From: a bacterium
GTDB lineage: Bacteria; Verrucomicrobiota; Kiritimatiellia; CAIKKV01; CAITUY01
Direction of reading: 5' to 3'
Assembly: GCA_037128595.1 (NCBI GenBank)
Contig: JBAXWB010000025.1
Coordinates: 18,375-82,374 of the forward strand
Length of the DNA stretch: 64,000 bases
Positions within the stretch are counted from its first letter, which is position 1. Each line of letters opens with the position of its first letter. A program made the translations under genes and the position numbers. A model generated the notes under the pieces. The model searched no databases, was not told the DNA's origin, and saw nothing but the letters and a program-made list of their open reading frames with translations. Positions 44,186-52,944 of this stretch are shown here, piece by piece.

Positions 44186-44273
44186 ATTTTTAAAGGATAC
44201 CGTTTTTTGATTCAAACAAGCGAGAGGAATCGGATTAAGTCATGCAGGGAAGGCATTAAGCCCCGTCGAGGAC

Positions 44274-44347
44274 GGCTCGGCAGGGACGCCTCGCCCTACC
44301 TGGAAATTCAAGGCTTCATTAGGTAGGGCGAAGCCTCCGGCTGAGCC
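44274..44347. repeat. Inverted palindrome pair, family E
   Basis: Unit 1 (plus, 44274-44301) starts ggctcgg and ends tcgccctacct. Unit 2 (minus, 44321-44347) starts ggctcag and ends with the same tail. Unit 2 has stem AGCC/GGCT around loop GGA, as in family A. It lies between the helicase and the NYN gene. Confidence 0.6.
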
Positions 44348-44354
44348 GAGTTCC

Positions 44355-45179
44355 TCAGGGGGTGCGCAGACTTTTGATCACATAGCCGCCGGATTTTTCA
44401 TCACGCTCAAGGTCAAAGATACCCCGGTCCCGGGCCTCGTCCAGGAGTTGATTGAAGGAGCGGAACCCGAAGTATGACTCACTGAAGCCGGGCTTGCGGC
44501 GACGCAGGGTCTGCTTGATCATGGAGCCCCAGATCTTCTCCCCTTCGCCGCGTTCCTCCAGCAGGGCCTCATAGGTTTCCACTAGCAGGTCAAACGCCTC
44601 CTCCTTCTTGTCTTTAGTCTCCTTTGAGACCGCAACGGTGGCCTTCGCCGCCGGGGCGTCCGCCCGTACCGGCTTCCGAACCACCCGGGGACGCGGCAGG
44701 GCGCGGCGTACCAGATCGTCGTAATAGATGAATTCATCGCAGTTGGCAATCAGCAGCTCCGAGGTTGAGTTCTTCGCCCCCACCCCGATTACCGTCTTGT
44801 CATTTTCACGCAACTTGCTGACCAGCGGGGAGAAGTCGGAATCCCCGCTGATGATGACAAAGGTATCCACATGGCTCTTGGTGTAGCACAGGTCGAGCGC
44901 ATCCACGACCAGCCGGATGTCAGCGGAATTTTTCCCCGACTGGCGGACATGCGGAATTTCAATCAGCTCAAAGGAGGCCTCATGCATCTGAGCCTTGAAT
45001 TCCTTGTACCGGCTCCAATCACAGTACGCTTTTTTGACCACAATATTCCCCTTGAGCAGGAGCCGCTCAAGTACCTTGCCGATATCAAAGGGCGGATAAT
45101 TCGCGTCACGCACGCCCAGTGCGATATTTTCGAAGTCACAGAAAAGAGCCATACTCCGTGTTTCGGCGAGCTGTGTCAT
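44355..45179 (-). CDS. NYN-domain putative RNase with C-terminal OST-HTH/LOTUS-like domain
   Basis: A 274-residue LabA/DUF88-like protein. The NYN (PIN-like) nuclease domain spans residues 8-160 with the expected acidic residues: FCDFENIAL near residue 13, SADIRLVVDALDL near residue 85 and SGDSDFSPLVSKLRE near residue 110. A charged linker is followed by a C-terminal domain of about 75 residues (IWGSMIKQTLRRRKPGFSE to GGYVIK) that looks like an OST-HTH/LOTUS RNA-binding domain. Proteins of this layout are thought to process or sequester RNA; the target is unknown. Confidence 0.82.
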   Translation of the reverse strand: MTQLAETRSMALFCDFENIALGVRDANYPPFDIGKVLERLLLKGNIVVKKAYCDWSRYKEFKAQMHEASFELIEIPHVRQSGKNSADIRLVVDALDLCYTKSHVDTFVIISGDSDFSPLVSKLRENDKTVIGVGAKNSTSELLIANCDEFIYYDDLVRRALPRPRVVRKPVRADAPAAKATVAVSKETKDKKEEAFDLLVETYEALLEERGEGEKIWGSMIKQTLRRRKPGFSESYFGFRSFNQLLDEARDRGIFDLERDEKSGGYVIKSLRTP

Positions 45180-45236
45180 AGGGTTCTCCTTAAACTCCAG
45201 GGACTAGCTACTCACTCTACCCGGAAGCCCCAAACT

Positions 45237-46208
45237 TTAAGGCGCGGAAGGGAAAGGGTCCCGGCGTGGCTGCGGCTGCTGTGGCTTGTAGAGCTGTGCA
45301 ACCGGGGGCGGCACGCTAGCCGAGGAGGGCGCGGCGGGATTGTTATAACCGCCACCAGGTGCGGTACCGACATCTCCGGCACCTTGATCTCCACCCAAGG
45401 CTCCGGCTGAGTCGGGACCTTGCTGTGGCTCACCTGTCCCAAGCTGTTCGGGGGCGGTGCCACTGACGCCTTCAAAGGCTTGCTGGGCGGGGATTTGTGC
45501 CGCTACTTGCTCGGTCAGAGCTTGAATCTGCTGTATGGTCTGGGCATTCAAGGGGCTGACACCGCTGATCAACAGGGTTCCGGTTACAGGATTCGCGCTG
45601 ACTGTAACGGTTTGTCCGTTTGCCAGGGTGACCTGCTGTCCATTGGTCGCGGCAAAATCCGACAGACCTTGGGGCAGGTTAATGGTGACACTGACTGATC
45701 CTCCGGCCGTGGTATTGACGGTCACCTGGATGAGGGTTCCGTGAATCGACGCGTCTCCCGCTGGCGTTCCGATTTTGAAGGTGGATCCTTTCGCCAGTTT
45801 CGCAACATCCGCGATAATGCTCCCCTGTGTGACAGAAATCCTTGTCTGGGACGTGGAGGGTTCAGCCTTCAAATCCCGGAAAGATACCTTGCTTGAATCG
45901 AACGGGGTTTGGAGAAATTTGACCACGTGAAACGTGGTGTTCTGATCGACCGATAGCTGGGTCCCGTTTGACATGAGCAGGAGTGCCTTTGCCCCCTTAC
46001 CGGTCTTGATGATCTGGCCCTGGTGGACAAAGACCCCTTTGCCGAGTGGCTGCGGTGCGCCGCCAGTGGTCGGCGAGAAGGATACATCACCGCTGACATC
46101 CAGCACCCGGATGTTGCCCGGCCTCTCATTCCCGGCAAAAGAAACCTGGACCATCACGCAAACAAGAAACGCCAATGCCAATAATCGAGTGATACCTAGT
46201 GTTTTCAT
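45237..46208 (-). CDS. Secreted FecR-domain protein
   Basis: A 323-residue protein. Residues 1-25 form a signal peptide ending VSFAGN. A FecR domain follows: IRVLDVSGDVSF, VFVHQGQIIKTGKGAKALLLMSNGTQLSV, and TRISVTQGSIIADVAKLAKGSTFKIGTPAG, giving the repeated beta-strand pattern. Then comes a beta-rich segment and a Gln/Gly/Pro-rich tail of about 90 residues. In other bacteria FecR domains sense or scaffold at the outer face of the inner membrane, but free secreted forms have no assigned role. No sigma factor or TonB gene is adjacent. Confidence 0.8.
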   Translation of the reverse strand: MKTLGITRLLALAFLVCVMVQVSFAGNERPGNIRVLDVSGDVSFSPTTGGAPQPLGKGVFVHQGQIIKTGKGAKALLLMSNGTQLSVDQNTTFHVVKFLQTPFDSSKVSFRDLKAEPSTSQTRISVTQGSIIADVAKLAKGSTFKIGTPAGDASIHGTLIQVTVNTTAGGSVSVTINLPQGLSDFAATNGQQVTLANGQTVTVSANPVTGTLLISGVSPLNAQTIQQIQALTEQVAAQIPAQQAFEGVSGTAPEQLGTGEPQQGPDSAGALGGDQGAGDVGTAPGGGYNNPAAPSSASVPPPVAQLYKPQQPQPRRDPFPSAP

Positions 46209-46325
46209 GGCAAGCATTATAAATGACTGCCATGAGAAGGTAAACAAAAAATGCCAGCACCATGGCGGGCGACGAAAAGTGAGAATTCAGAAGTCATAAG
46301 CCCGAAAGCCTGATATCATTAATGG

Positions 46326-47450
46326 ATGAATGCTGACTACACGATGATTGACACCCCCTCCGCGCTGCAAGCACTTGTTGACCGTTTGGCGGGCGACCCC
46401 TGCGTAGCGGTGGACACTGAGTTTGTCTGGGAACGCACGTTTTATGCCCGGCTCGGACTGATCCAATGCGGGACTCACGATGGCACCTGCTTTCTCATTG
46501 ATACCGTCGCTTTACCGGACCTGGCCCCGCTTGGGGAAATCCTCAGCAACCCCCATGTCGAAAAAATCCTGCACGATGCCCCCCAAGACCTGATGATTCT
46601 GCGGCGCGCCACCGGCGCGATTCCCCGGAATATCTTCGACACCCGCATGACGGCGGGGTTTGCCGGGCTCAGCAGCGAGATCTCACTCCAGAATTTACTG
46701 GTGAGTCTTCTGGACATCCAATTGCCCAAGGGGCATACCCGGGCCGACTGGATGGCCCGCCCCTTATCCGGCGAGCAATTGGACTATGCCGCGGATGATG
46801 TCCGCTATCTCCCCCGGGCCGCCGCCCTCCTCCGCGCAAAAGCACGTGAAGCAGGCGTTGAAGCCTGGCTGAACGAAGAGCTCACCCTCCTCAATGAACC
46901 CACCTTGACCGAAGAGCGGAGTCCGCTGGAATCCTATCGCCGGATCCGGGGAGGGGGACGCTTGAGCCCCCGCAGCCTGGCCGTGTTGCAGGAACTGGCC
47001 GCCTGGCGTGAGGAGGAAGCCAAACGGCTCGACCTGCCACGTCAGCATGTGGTGGACGATGCCGAACTGTTATCCGTTGCCTGTGTACTCCCGGTCCTTG
47101 CCGCCGACTTCGAGAAATGCCGTGACCTCCGGCGTCGCACCGAACAGCAGTACAGTGAGGCCCTACTGGCCGCGGTGTCCCGCGGATTAGCCCGACCCGA
47201 ATCGGAGTGCCCCGCATCTGCGGCCGGCCCGGACGAACGCAAGCTCGGCAAGGAACGGATCTCGGCAACCGTCGAGAGCATCCGCAAATACGCTGAAGCC
47301 CGGCAGGTGGATGCCCGATTGGTCAGTACCAAGAATGATGTCATGATGCTGTTGCATGACGGACCCAATGCCTTGCCCGGAAGCAACCGGCTTCTCCGCG
47401 GCTGGCGCAAGGAACTGCTAGGGGATTTCCTGACCACGCTTCCGGCTTAA
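46326..47450 (+). CDS. rnd: Ribonuclease D
   Basis: A 374-residue DEDDy exonuclease. VAVDTEFVWERTFYARLGL near residue 26 is Exo I (Asp-Glu), HDAPQDLMIL near residue 83 is Exo II, and LDYAADDVRYL near residue 153 is Exo III with the tyrosine. The C-terminal half contains the HRDC-type domains (SPRSLAVLQELAAWREEEAKRL and so on) of full-length RNase D. The enzyme trims 3' ends of tRNA and other stable RNA. The start could be the ATG at 46326 or the one six codons later; neither has a strong ribosome site. Confidence 0.9.
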   Translation: MNADYTMIDTPSALQALVDRLAGDPCVAVDTEFVWERTFYARLGLIQCGTHDGTCFLIDTVALPDLAPLGEILSNPHVEKILHDAPQDLMILRRATGAIPRNIFDTRMTAGFAGLSSEISLQNLLVSLLDIQLPKGHTRADWMARPLSGEQLDYAADDVRYLPRAAALLRAKAREAGVEAWLNEELTLLNEPTLTEERSPLESYRRIRGGGRLSPRSLAVLQELAAWREEEAKRLDLPRQHVVDDAELLSVACVLPVLAADFEKCRDLRRRTEQQYSEALLAAVSRGLARPESECPASAAGPDERKLGKERISATVESIRKYAEARQVDARLVSTKNDVMMLLHDGPNALPGSNRLLRGWRKELLGDFLTTLPA

Positions 47451-47494
47451 GCGACACCAACCGAGCATTTCAGATATCTCCGTTCATTTCCTGA

Positions 47495-47558
47495 AATGGA
47501 GGGTTTTGCTTCGTCAAAACCTATTTCTCATGGCGCCGACAGCGCGGCGCCCTCCATT
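47495..47558. repeat. Family B palindrome pair
   Basis: Unit 1 (minus, 47495-47521) has stem GGTTTT/AAAACC and loop GACGAAGC. Unit 2 (plus, 47532-47558) has stem GGCGCC/GGCGCC and loop GACAGCGC. Both keep the tail CTCCATT. Here the tails point outward, unlike at 9706-9766. Confidence 0.75.
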
Positions 47559-47707
47559 TGTGATTCTCAAAATATGTTCCTGTTATGGGAACAAATCATT
47601 TGTGTCTTAATTTTCTTATTTTATTGCAGGGCAAAGACTTACAACAGTATCTCTATGTTTCCATTTTGGATAATATGTGCAAGATGCTGTATCTTATCCG
47701 GCAATTC

Positions 47708-48025
47708 ATGGACACGATACTCCAAAGCGAAGCCCGGGATGCTCTGCGGAATTGGCTACGAACCAATCGCGCAGCCCGAAACCTACCCATGCGAACGATT
47801 GCCGCCCGGCTGGGGGTTTCACATTCCTGGGTGGCCAAAACCGAGAACGGGGAGCGCCGCCTTGAGATCATTGATTTCGTCAATCTCTGCTTCGCGCTCG
47901 GGCTGGACCCGTCCAAGGGCCTCGACTTGATCGTCACCAATTTATCATCGCATGGCAGGACTCAGTATGGGGCCCTGAAGGCCGCTGATGCCCCCGCCCC
48001 ATACCGGACCCGACGCAAGAAATAA
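47708..48025 (+). CDS. XRE-family helix-turn-helix protein
   Basis: A 105-residue protein with one Cro/C1-type helix-turn-helix: ARNLPMRTIAARLGVSHSWVAKTENGERRLEIIDFVNLCFALGL covers the domain, with RLGVSHSWVAKTENG as recognition region. The basic C-terminus ends TRRKK. It looks like a small DNA-binding regulator. The start is uncertain: ATGs at 47675, 47684 and 47708 are in frame and none has a clear ribosome site. No partner toxin is visible next to it, so a toxin-antitoxin role is not supported. Confidence 0.72.
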   Translation: MDTILQSEARDALRNWLRTNRAARNLPMRTIAARLGVSHSWVAKTENGERRLEIIDFVNLCFALGLDPSKGLDLIVTNLSSHGRTQYGALKAADAPAPYRTRRKK

Positions 48026-48031
48026 TCGGGC

Positions 48032-49909
48032 TCAATGGTAGATGTGGCCATTGCTCTGCAACCGCAAGGCGCCAGACTGCGGCAGCTGGGCGGCCGTATT
48101 ATCCCATATCTTGACCCGCTTCTCATCAAGTTCCTCAAGCCGGTCAACCTGTCCGTCCAGATAGGCCCCCAGTCGCTGCTTGAGATTCTCAAACACGCCC
48201 AGCAATCCCCCATAACGTCGCTCGAGGATTTCCCAGCCAAAGGGCTTATTGTTGCGGTACCAGACCTCACGATGATAGTCGTTCAGCGTTTTGATATCCT
48301 TGATGATTTGAGGAATCTCCGTCTTTAGATATTTCTTCAGCGCCGCCTTATCACCCTTCAGGTAGGCCGCACGCAGCTGGCCGGGCAGATCCGCCTTGCG
48401 CGACAAGACCGTCGCCAGCAGATACGGGAGCCTGAGCCGCTCGTTGCGCTTATTCCTGAGCCGGGGCTTCAAATCCGCCGCCACATTGGCGAAATGCCCA
48501 TTAAGCTTCCGCCCCTCCAATTGCGGCTGGAACAAGCCATACAGGGGATCTTCCCACAGGAGCATCTTGGAAACGGGCGCGTAATTCTTCATGAACGGCA
48601 GGCGGTCAATCCGCTCGCCCGCCCGCCAGTCATCATAATTCACACCGAGCGATCCCTTGATATTTTCACGCGTGGTGGCCAGGGACGTGTCGCCCGAAAA
48701 ACTCATATCCGCCGCGTATTGGAGCAACGGCCAGCTGGAAATGAAGTCGCATTCGGTGCCGTCATCACCCCATAGGGTGACAATGATCTCCTTAACGCCC
48801 TTCTTGATGGACGACTCATAACAGGCGGCCATGGTTTTCTCGGCGTACTCATAGGCAGCCCAGAACCGGTTCCAGGTCTGCGCGCCCGGGGCCACAATCG
48901 GCACCCGCCCCATCTCGACATGCTTGTCAATCATGGCATCATAGTCGTCAGCTTTGAAATGGTAGTAATCCCAATAGACCTGATCGACGTCCACGGGAAT
49001 GGCTTTTTTGATCGCAGGGGTCACCTGGATCGAGGTGTCATAGTAATCATGCCGCTTGGACAGCACCCGGAAGAACATGTCGCTCCACATCATGGGCTTC
49101 ACCTCCAGCTTGCGGCAGATCTCCATCACTTTTTTAAAGTGTTTGCTGATGATCTCGAAGGGCGGCTCATACCCGTTCCGGCTCAAGTGAACCCCGCGCC
49201 CGATATCCCAGGCTTCATCCATTCCGATATGAATCCGCTTGGATTTATAGGGCGCCACCGCGGCCTTGATCATTTTCTCAATAAACCGGTAGGTTTCCTC
49301 CTCACCACACAGCATCACCGACTCCGTGTCCTTGATCTTGGAATACGCGCCATAGCAGAGAATGCGTTGAAGATGGGCCAGCGTCTGGATACAGGGGATC
49401 ATCTCGATCCCGAGGCTGTCGGCGATGTGGTCGAATCCCTTGAGTTCCTTTTCGCTGTAGGCGCCGCGCATATAACCGAACAACGGCTCACCGGGGACCT
49501 TGAACGTGTCCTCCGTGTAGAACATGAACCCATTGAGGCCTGCCAACGCCATGAATACCAGCCACTCTTCCATCGCGGCACCATTGAGTACCGCGTTACG
49601 CGACACGTCCACCATCACCGACGTCTTTTGGATTTTCCGGGTCTCCGTAATATCCAGACTGGCCGTCGCCTTCCCGGACCTGGCCCGGATCAGACCGAGC
49701 GCCCGGAAGGCATCATTCCGCTCACCATACCCGACTTTAATCACGGGCGCGCCGCCCGTGACGCGGACGCCGGCCGCTCCCGGCGAAAATGTAATTTCCG
49801 GCAAACGCTGATCCTCGAAATCCAGGGCGGCCACACGACTGACGCGCTTCAAGCCCTCCCTCAATTCAGCCGGGACCTTCTTCAAGTTGATATAATAGGC
49901 ATTACTCAT
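48032..49909 (-). CDS. Glycoside hydrolase family 20-like (beta-N-acetylhexosaminidase type)
   Basis: A 625-residue enzyme. The TIM-barrel of GH20 is recognised from KTSVMVDVSRNAVLN (start of the barrel), NGFMFYTEDTF, and HIGMDEAWDIG near residue 238, the H-x-G-x-D-E motif with the catalytic Asp-Glu pair. TLWGDDGTE near residue 380 is the conserved tryptophan segment. GH20 enzymes release terminal GlcNAc or GalNAc with help of the substrate's N-acetyl group. There is no signal peptide, so it should act on imported oligosaccharides. AAAGGA precedes ATG 49909. It would supply hexosamine to NagA/NagB-type enzymes elsewhere in the window. Confidence 0.83.
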   Translation of the reverse strand: MSNAYYINLKKVPAELREGLKRVSRVAALDFEDQRLPEITFSPGAAGVRVTGGAPVIKVGYGERNDAFRALGLIRARSGKATASLDITETRKIQKTSVMVDVSRNAVLNGAAMEEWLVFMALAGLNGFMFYTEDTFKVPGEPLFGYMRGAYSEKELKGFDHIADSLGIEMIPCIQTLAHLQRILCYGAYSKIKDTESVMLCGEEETYRFIEKMIKAAVAPYKSKRIHIGMDEAWDIGRGVHLSRNGYEPPFEIISKHFKKVMEICRKLEVKPMMWSDMFFRVLSKRHDYYDTSIQVTPAIKKAIPVDVDQVYWDYYHFKADDYDAMIDKHVEMGRVPIVAPGAQTWNRFWAAYEYAEKTMAACYESSIKKGVKEIIVTLWGDDGTECDFISSWPLLQYAADMSFSGDTSLATTRENIKGSLGVNYDDWRAGERIDRLPFMKNYAPVSKMLLWEDPLYGLFQPQLEGRKLNGHFANVAADLKPRLRNKRNERLRLPYLLATVLSRKADLPGQLRAAYLKGDKAALKKYLKTEIPQIIKDIKTLNDYHREVWYRNNKPFGWEILERRYGGLLGVFENLKQRLGAYLDGQVDRLEELDEKRVKIWDNTAAQLPQSGALRLQSNGHIYH

Positions 49910-50753
49910 GAGTCGTTCCTTTCGTTGACGCACCGCGCCACTGTTGAAGCTCCTTTAACACCGCCGCATGACTGGCCACCACGCGGCGGACCACCATCGC
50001 TTCATTCTCCGGCGTGACAGGCAGGGCGAGACTCCGGGACACATAGGTCAGGAGTTCTTCATTGGCCCAGGCGGGTTGGCGGAGACGCAGAAAAGTCAGC
50101 GGGTCAGTACGGGAGGCGTTCCATCTGGCCCGGAGATACAACCGGGCCGACTGCAGCGGATGCTTGAGGTCCGCCAACTGGAATCCCTGGGGGACCCAAT
50201 TCGGATCATCCGGAATATCCACGCGGGGAAAGGCCATGGAGCAGACATCCACCGGGGTAACCGCAAAATCACCGGACCGGATCATCGTGGTCACCCAGAT
50301 GGAGGTATCACCTGTTGACGAAATCACCCGCCAGATCTGGATGGGCAAGCCCCGGGGGACTAAGTTGTTGAGTTGTTGAGTTGTTGAGTTGCTTGGGGCT
50401 ATTTCCTTGGCAACTTGAGAACTCGGGAACTTGGCAACTTCCTCAACGCGGTAGCCCTTGATCTTCATGCACATGGGCATGTTGTACCCATGCACCAGCC
50501 GAAATCCGAACCCCAAGGGGGAACCTTCACATTCGGCGAGGTAGGCCGCCACATTGGGCTCAGCCTCATCCCGGACCGCTACCGGCACGGCCCGCAAGGT
50601 CATTCCCGCGACCGTCGGGGTGAACCCCGCAAATTCCGCCCCCGTCAGGTTAAACGCCTTGAATGGCTTGTCGCTGAGCCGCCCCGCCACCAGCCAGAAG
50701 GCCACCAGCAGCATGCAGATAACCAGGAGACTAGGTACAATGTATTTTCTCAT
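49902..50753 (-). CDS. Membrane-anchored protein of unknown function
   Basis: A 283-residue protein not recognised. Residues 3-22 form one membrane helix, and the rest would be outside the cytoplasm. It contains pairs of short beta-like segments, such as LPIQIWRVISSTGDTSIWVTT cut at both ends by turns, and a helical C-terminus. Residues about 105-131 (FPSSQVAKEIAPSNSTTQQL and following) are encoded by an octanucleotide array, so they are likely an inserted linker. Its stop overlaps the GH20 start by 8 bp, placing the two in one operon. AAAGGG precedes ATG 50753. Confidence 0.65.
   Translation of the reverse strand: MRKYIVPSLLVICMLLVAFWLVAGRLSDKPFKAFNLTGAEFAGFTPTVAGMTLRAVPVAVRDEAEPNVAAYLAECEGSPLGFGFRLVHGYNMPMCMKIKGYRVEEVAKFPSSQVAKEIAPSNSTTQQLNNLVPRGLPIQIWRVISSTGDTSIWVTTMIRSGDFAVTPVDVCSMAFPRVDIPDDPNWVPQGFQLADLKHPLQSARLYLRARWNASRTDPLTFLRLRQPAWANEELLTYVSRSLALPVTPENEAMVVRRVVASHAAVLKELQQWRGASTKGTTHE
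50362..50440. repeat. Inverted octanucleotide array inside a gene
   Basis: The left arm has four 8-nt units (aagttgtt, gagttgtt, gagttgtt, gagttgct) and the right arm four (ggcaactt, gagaactc, gggaactt, ggcaactt). Arms are inverted, with the core AGTT/AACT, around a 15-nt spacer. The whole array is translated within the unknown membrane-anchored protein. Confidence 0.65.
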
Positions 50754-50772
50754 ACAAAACGACCCTTTCCTC

Positions 50773-50841
50773 AATGGAGGGTTTTGCTCCGTCAAAACCT
50801 ACTGGGCCTATCCCGGCGCCGACAGAGCGGCGCCCTCCATT
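50773..50841. repeat. Family B palindrome pair
   Basis: Unit 1 (minus, 50773-50799) has stem GGTTTT/AAAACC with loop GACGGAGC. Unit 2 (plus, 50815-50841) has stem GGCGCC/GGCGCC with loop GACAGAGC. Both have the tail CTCCATT. The pair separates two genes on the minus strand. Confidence 0.8.
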
Positions 50842-50860
50842 AAAACAACCTCACCTCGTC

Positions 50861-52216
50861 CTACCGTCTCCGGTTTCCGGAGGGACGGCCCCCTTGCCGT
50901 CCACCACCACCGCCGCGCATTTGGCGACGCGGCGGGGGGCGCGCGTTGGCGCCCGTCGCATTCCTGGCCGTCTCGGAATGATATTCATGAGCCGTATCCA
51001 CCGGAATGGCTTTGCGGATCAAGCGTTCAATGGCGCGAAGAAATTCACGATCCTCGGCCGCGCAGAAGGAGACGGCATCCCCCGAGGCGCCGGCCCGGGC
51101 CGTTCTGCCGATACGATGGACATAGGTCTCCGGCTCAATGGGAAGATCATAATTGACGACGTGGGTGATATCATCCACATCCAACCCGCGGGCCGCGATA
51201 TCCGTCGCCACCAGCACGCGGACTTTCCCCGCCTTGAACCCCGCCAGTGCCCTGGTACGCGCACTCTGGCTCTTGTTCCCGTGAATCGCCTCGGTCGAAA
51301 TGCCATTCATCATCAGTTTTTGCACCACTTTGTCGGCGGCATGTTTCATCTGCACAAAGACAATCACGCGGTTGATCGAGGGATCCTTCAAGAGAGAAGC
51401 CAGTAGGGAGTCCTTGTGCCCCTTGTCCACAAAAAGCACTTTCTGGTCAATCTTCTCGACGGTCGGCTGTCCCGGAGTGATGGTGACATGAATGGGATCA
51501 TGCACCATGGTACGGGCGAGTTCCACGACCTCCTTGGCCATGGTCGCGGAGAAAAAGAGTGTGTGGCGTTTCTTCGGCAAGGCGTTCAAGATCTGGCGGA
51601 TGTCGCGGATAAAGCCCATATCCAACATCCGGTCAGCCTCATCGAGGACAAAGACCTCGACCTGATCGAGGCGGACATGCCCCTGTTGCATCAGATCCAG
51701 CAGGCGGCCCGGTGTGGCGGCCACAATATCGACGCCGCGGTTGACCGCCACCACCTGCGGCTGCTGACCCACCCCGCCGAAAATGGTGGTGTGCGTCACA
51801 TTCACATGCCGGCCATAGGTCCGGATGCTATCCCCGATCTGGGCGACCAGTTCACGGGTAGGGCCCAGGATCAACACCCGGGGCCGCCCGCGGGAAGGCA
51901 CGCGCTTGTGTTGGGTCAGATACTGGAGGATCGGCAGGGTGAACGCTGCGGTCTTGCCGGTTCCCGTCTGGGCACACCCCAACAGGTCACGTCCGGCCAG
52001 CAGGTGCGGGATCGTAGCCGCCTGGATGGGCGTGGGAATGGTATACCCCTCCTCGGCGACGGCCCGCTGCAGTTCAGGAATCAACGTGGTAAACACATCC
52101 GCGACGCTCGCAGGGGAACTGGCCGGCGGCCGATGGGCCGGCACCGAATGGGGGCTATGGGCTACGGGCGGGTGTTGATGGGGGACATGGGGGGCGGCGG
52201 GTTTCTGGTTAGGCAT
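50861..52216 (-). CDS. rhlE: DEAD-box RNA helicase, RhlE-like
   Basis: A 451-residue helicase. A His/Pro-rich N-terminal tail of about 35 residues precedes the core. Motifs are [21 protein letters not shown] near residue 82, Ia [15 protein letters not shown] near residue 188, III SAT, and [12 protein letters not shown] near residue 370. The C-terminus is Arg/Gly-rich ([14 protein letters not shown]), typical of RhlE-type proteins in ribosome assembly or RNA decay. The start at 52216 is preferred over in-frame codons 8 and 15 triplets further upstream. Confidence 0.87.
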   Translation of the reverse strand: MPNQKPAAPHVPHQHPPVAHSPHSVPAHRPPASSPASVADVFTTLIPELQRAVAEEGYTIPTPIQAATIPHLLAGRDLLGCAQTGTGKTAAFTLPILQYLTQHKRVPSRGRPRVLILGPTRELVAQIGDSIRTYGRHVNVTHTTIFGGVGQQPQVVAVNRGVDIVAATPGRLLDLMQQGHVRLDQVEVFVLDEADRMLDMGFIRDIRQILNALPKKRHTLFFSATMAKEVVELARTMVHDPIHVTITPGQPTVEKIDQKVLFVDKGHKDSLLASLLKDPSINRVIVFVQMKHAADKVVQKLMMNGISTEAIHGNKSQSARTRALAGFKAGKVRVLVATDIAARGLDVDDITHVVNYDLPIEPETYVHRIGRTARAGASGDAVSFCAAEDREFLRAIERLIRKAIPVDTAHEYHSETARNATGANARPPPRRQMRGGGGGRQGGRPSGNRRR

Positions 52217-52429
52217 AAGGCTCGATCTCTCTTTTATCATCCGGAATATATCAGTTCTCACCTCCGGATGTGTGGAAGAGAAAGGTTCGCGTTTACCGCA
52301 AAAAAGGCATAACTACCCATTTATTAGACACTTCCACCGTCCTAATGTAAAGAAAAGACTTCCCTCGTAGGCGGTATTGACATCCGCGGGGTGTCCCCTT
52401 AATTTCAGAAGCGAACGGGAGAGACTATT

Positions 52430-52936
52430 ATGCCCATTTACGAATTTTACTGCCATAAGTGCAATACGATCTACAACTTCCTGTCGCGCAGCATCCAGCC
52501 CGACAAGCGGCCCCATTGTCCCCACTGCAAGCGGATCAAACTCGACAAGCAGATTTCGGTATTCGCCCACACCGGCCGGGCCAAGGAAGCCCCGGCGGGG
52601 GGTGAGCCGGAAATGGCGATGGATGAGTCCAAAATGGAGCGGGCCATGGATGCCCTGGCCCGCGAGGCGGACGGCATGAGTGAGGAGGATCCCCGACAGG
52701 CGGCCAACCTCATGCGAAAATTCTCCGAAATGACCGGCATGAAACTCGGCTCAGGAATGCAGGAGGCGTTGAACCGCCTGGAAGCCGGCGAAAGCCCTGA
52801 CGAGATCGAAGCCGAACTGGGTGACCGCCTGGAAAAGGAAGATCCCTTCATCATGCCCGACAAAGACAAAAAGGGTTCCACCAAAGGAATGCCACGCCCA
52901 GCCCCGAAACGCGACGCCACCCTTCACGAGATGTGA
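52430..52936 (+). CDS. FmdB-type zinc ribbon protein
   Basis: A 168-residue protein. The N-terminal 45 residues are a zinc ribbon of FmdB/CxxC type: MPIYEFYCHKCNTIYNFL has the first C-x2-C and RPHCPHCKRIKLDKQ the second. The rest is acidic and helical with runs of Glu and Asp and no known domain. FmdB-like ribbons are often called putative regulators, but function is unproven. GGGAGAG lies before the ATG. Its stop overlaps a GTG of the DAHP synthase gene, so they are cotranscribed. Confidence 0.8.
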   Translation: MPIYEFYCHKCNTIYNFLSRSIQPDKRPHCPHCKRIKLDKQISVFAHTGRAKEAPAGGEPEMAMDESKMERAMDALAREADGMSEEDPRQAANLMRKFSEMTGMKLGSGMQEALNRLEAGESPDEIEAELGDRLEKEDPFIMPDKDKKGSTKGMPRPAPKRDATLHEM

Positions 52937-52944
52937 GAACGCCT

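Noticed and set aside
47708..48025. Antitoxin of a toxin-antitoxin pair
   Set aside because: No small toxin-like gene is adjacent; the next gene is a convergent GH20 enzyme.
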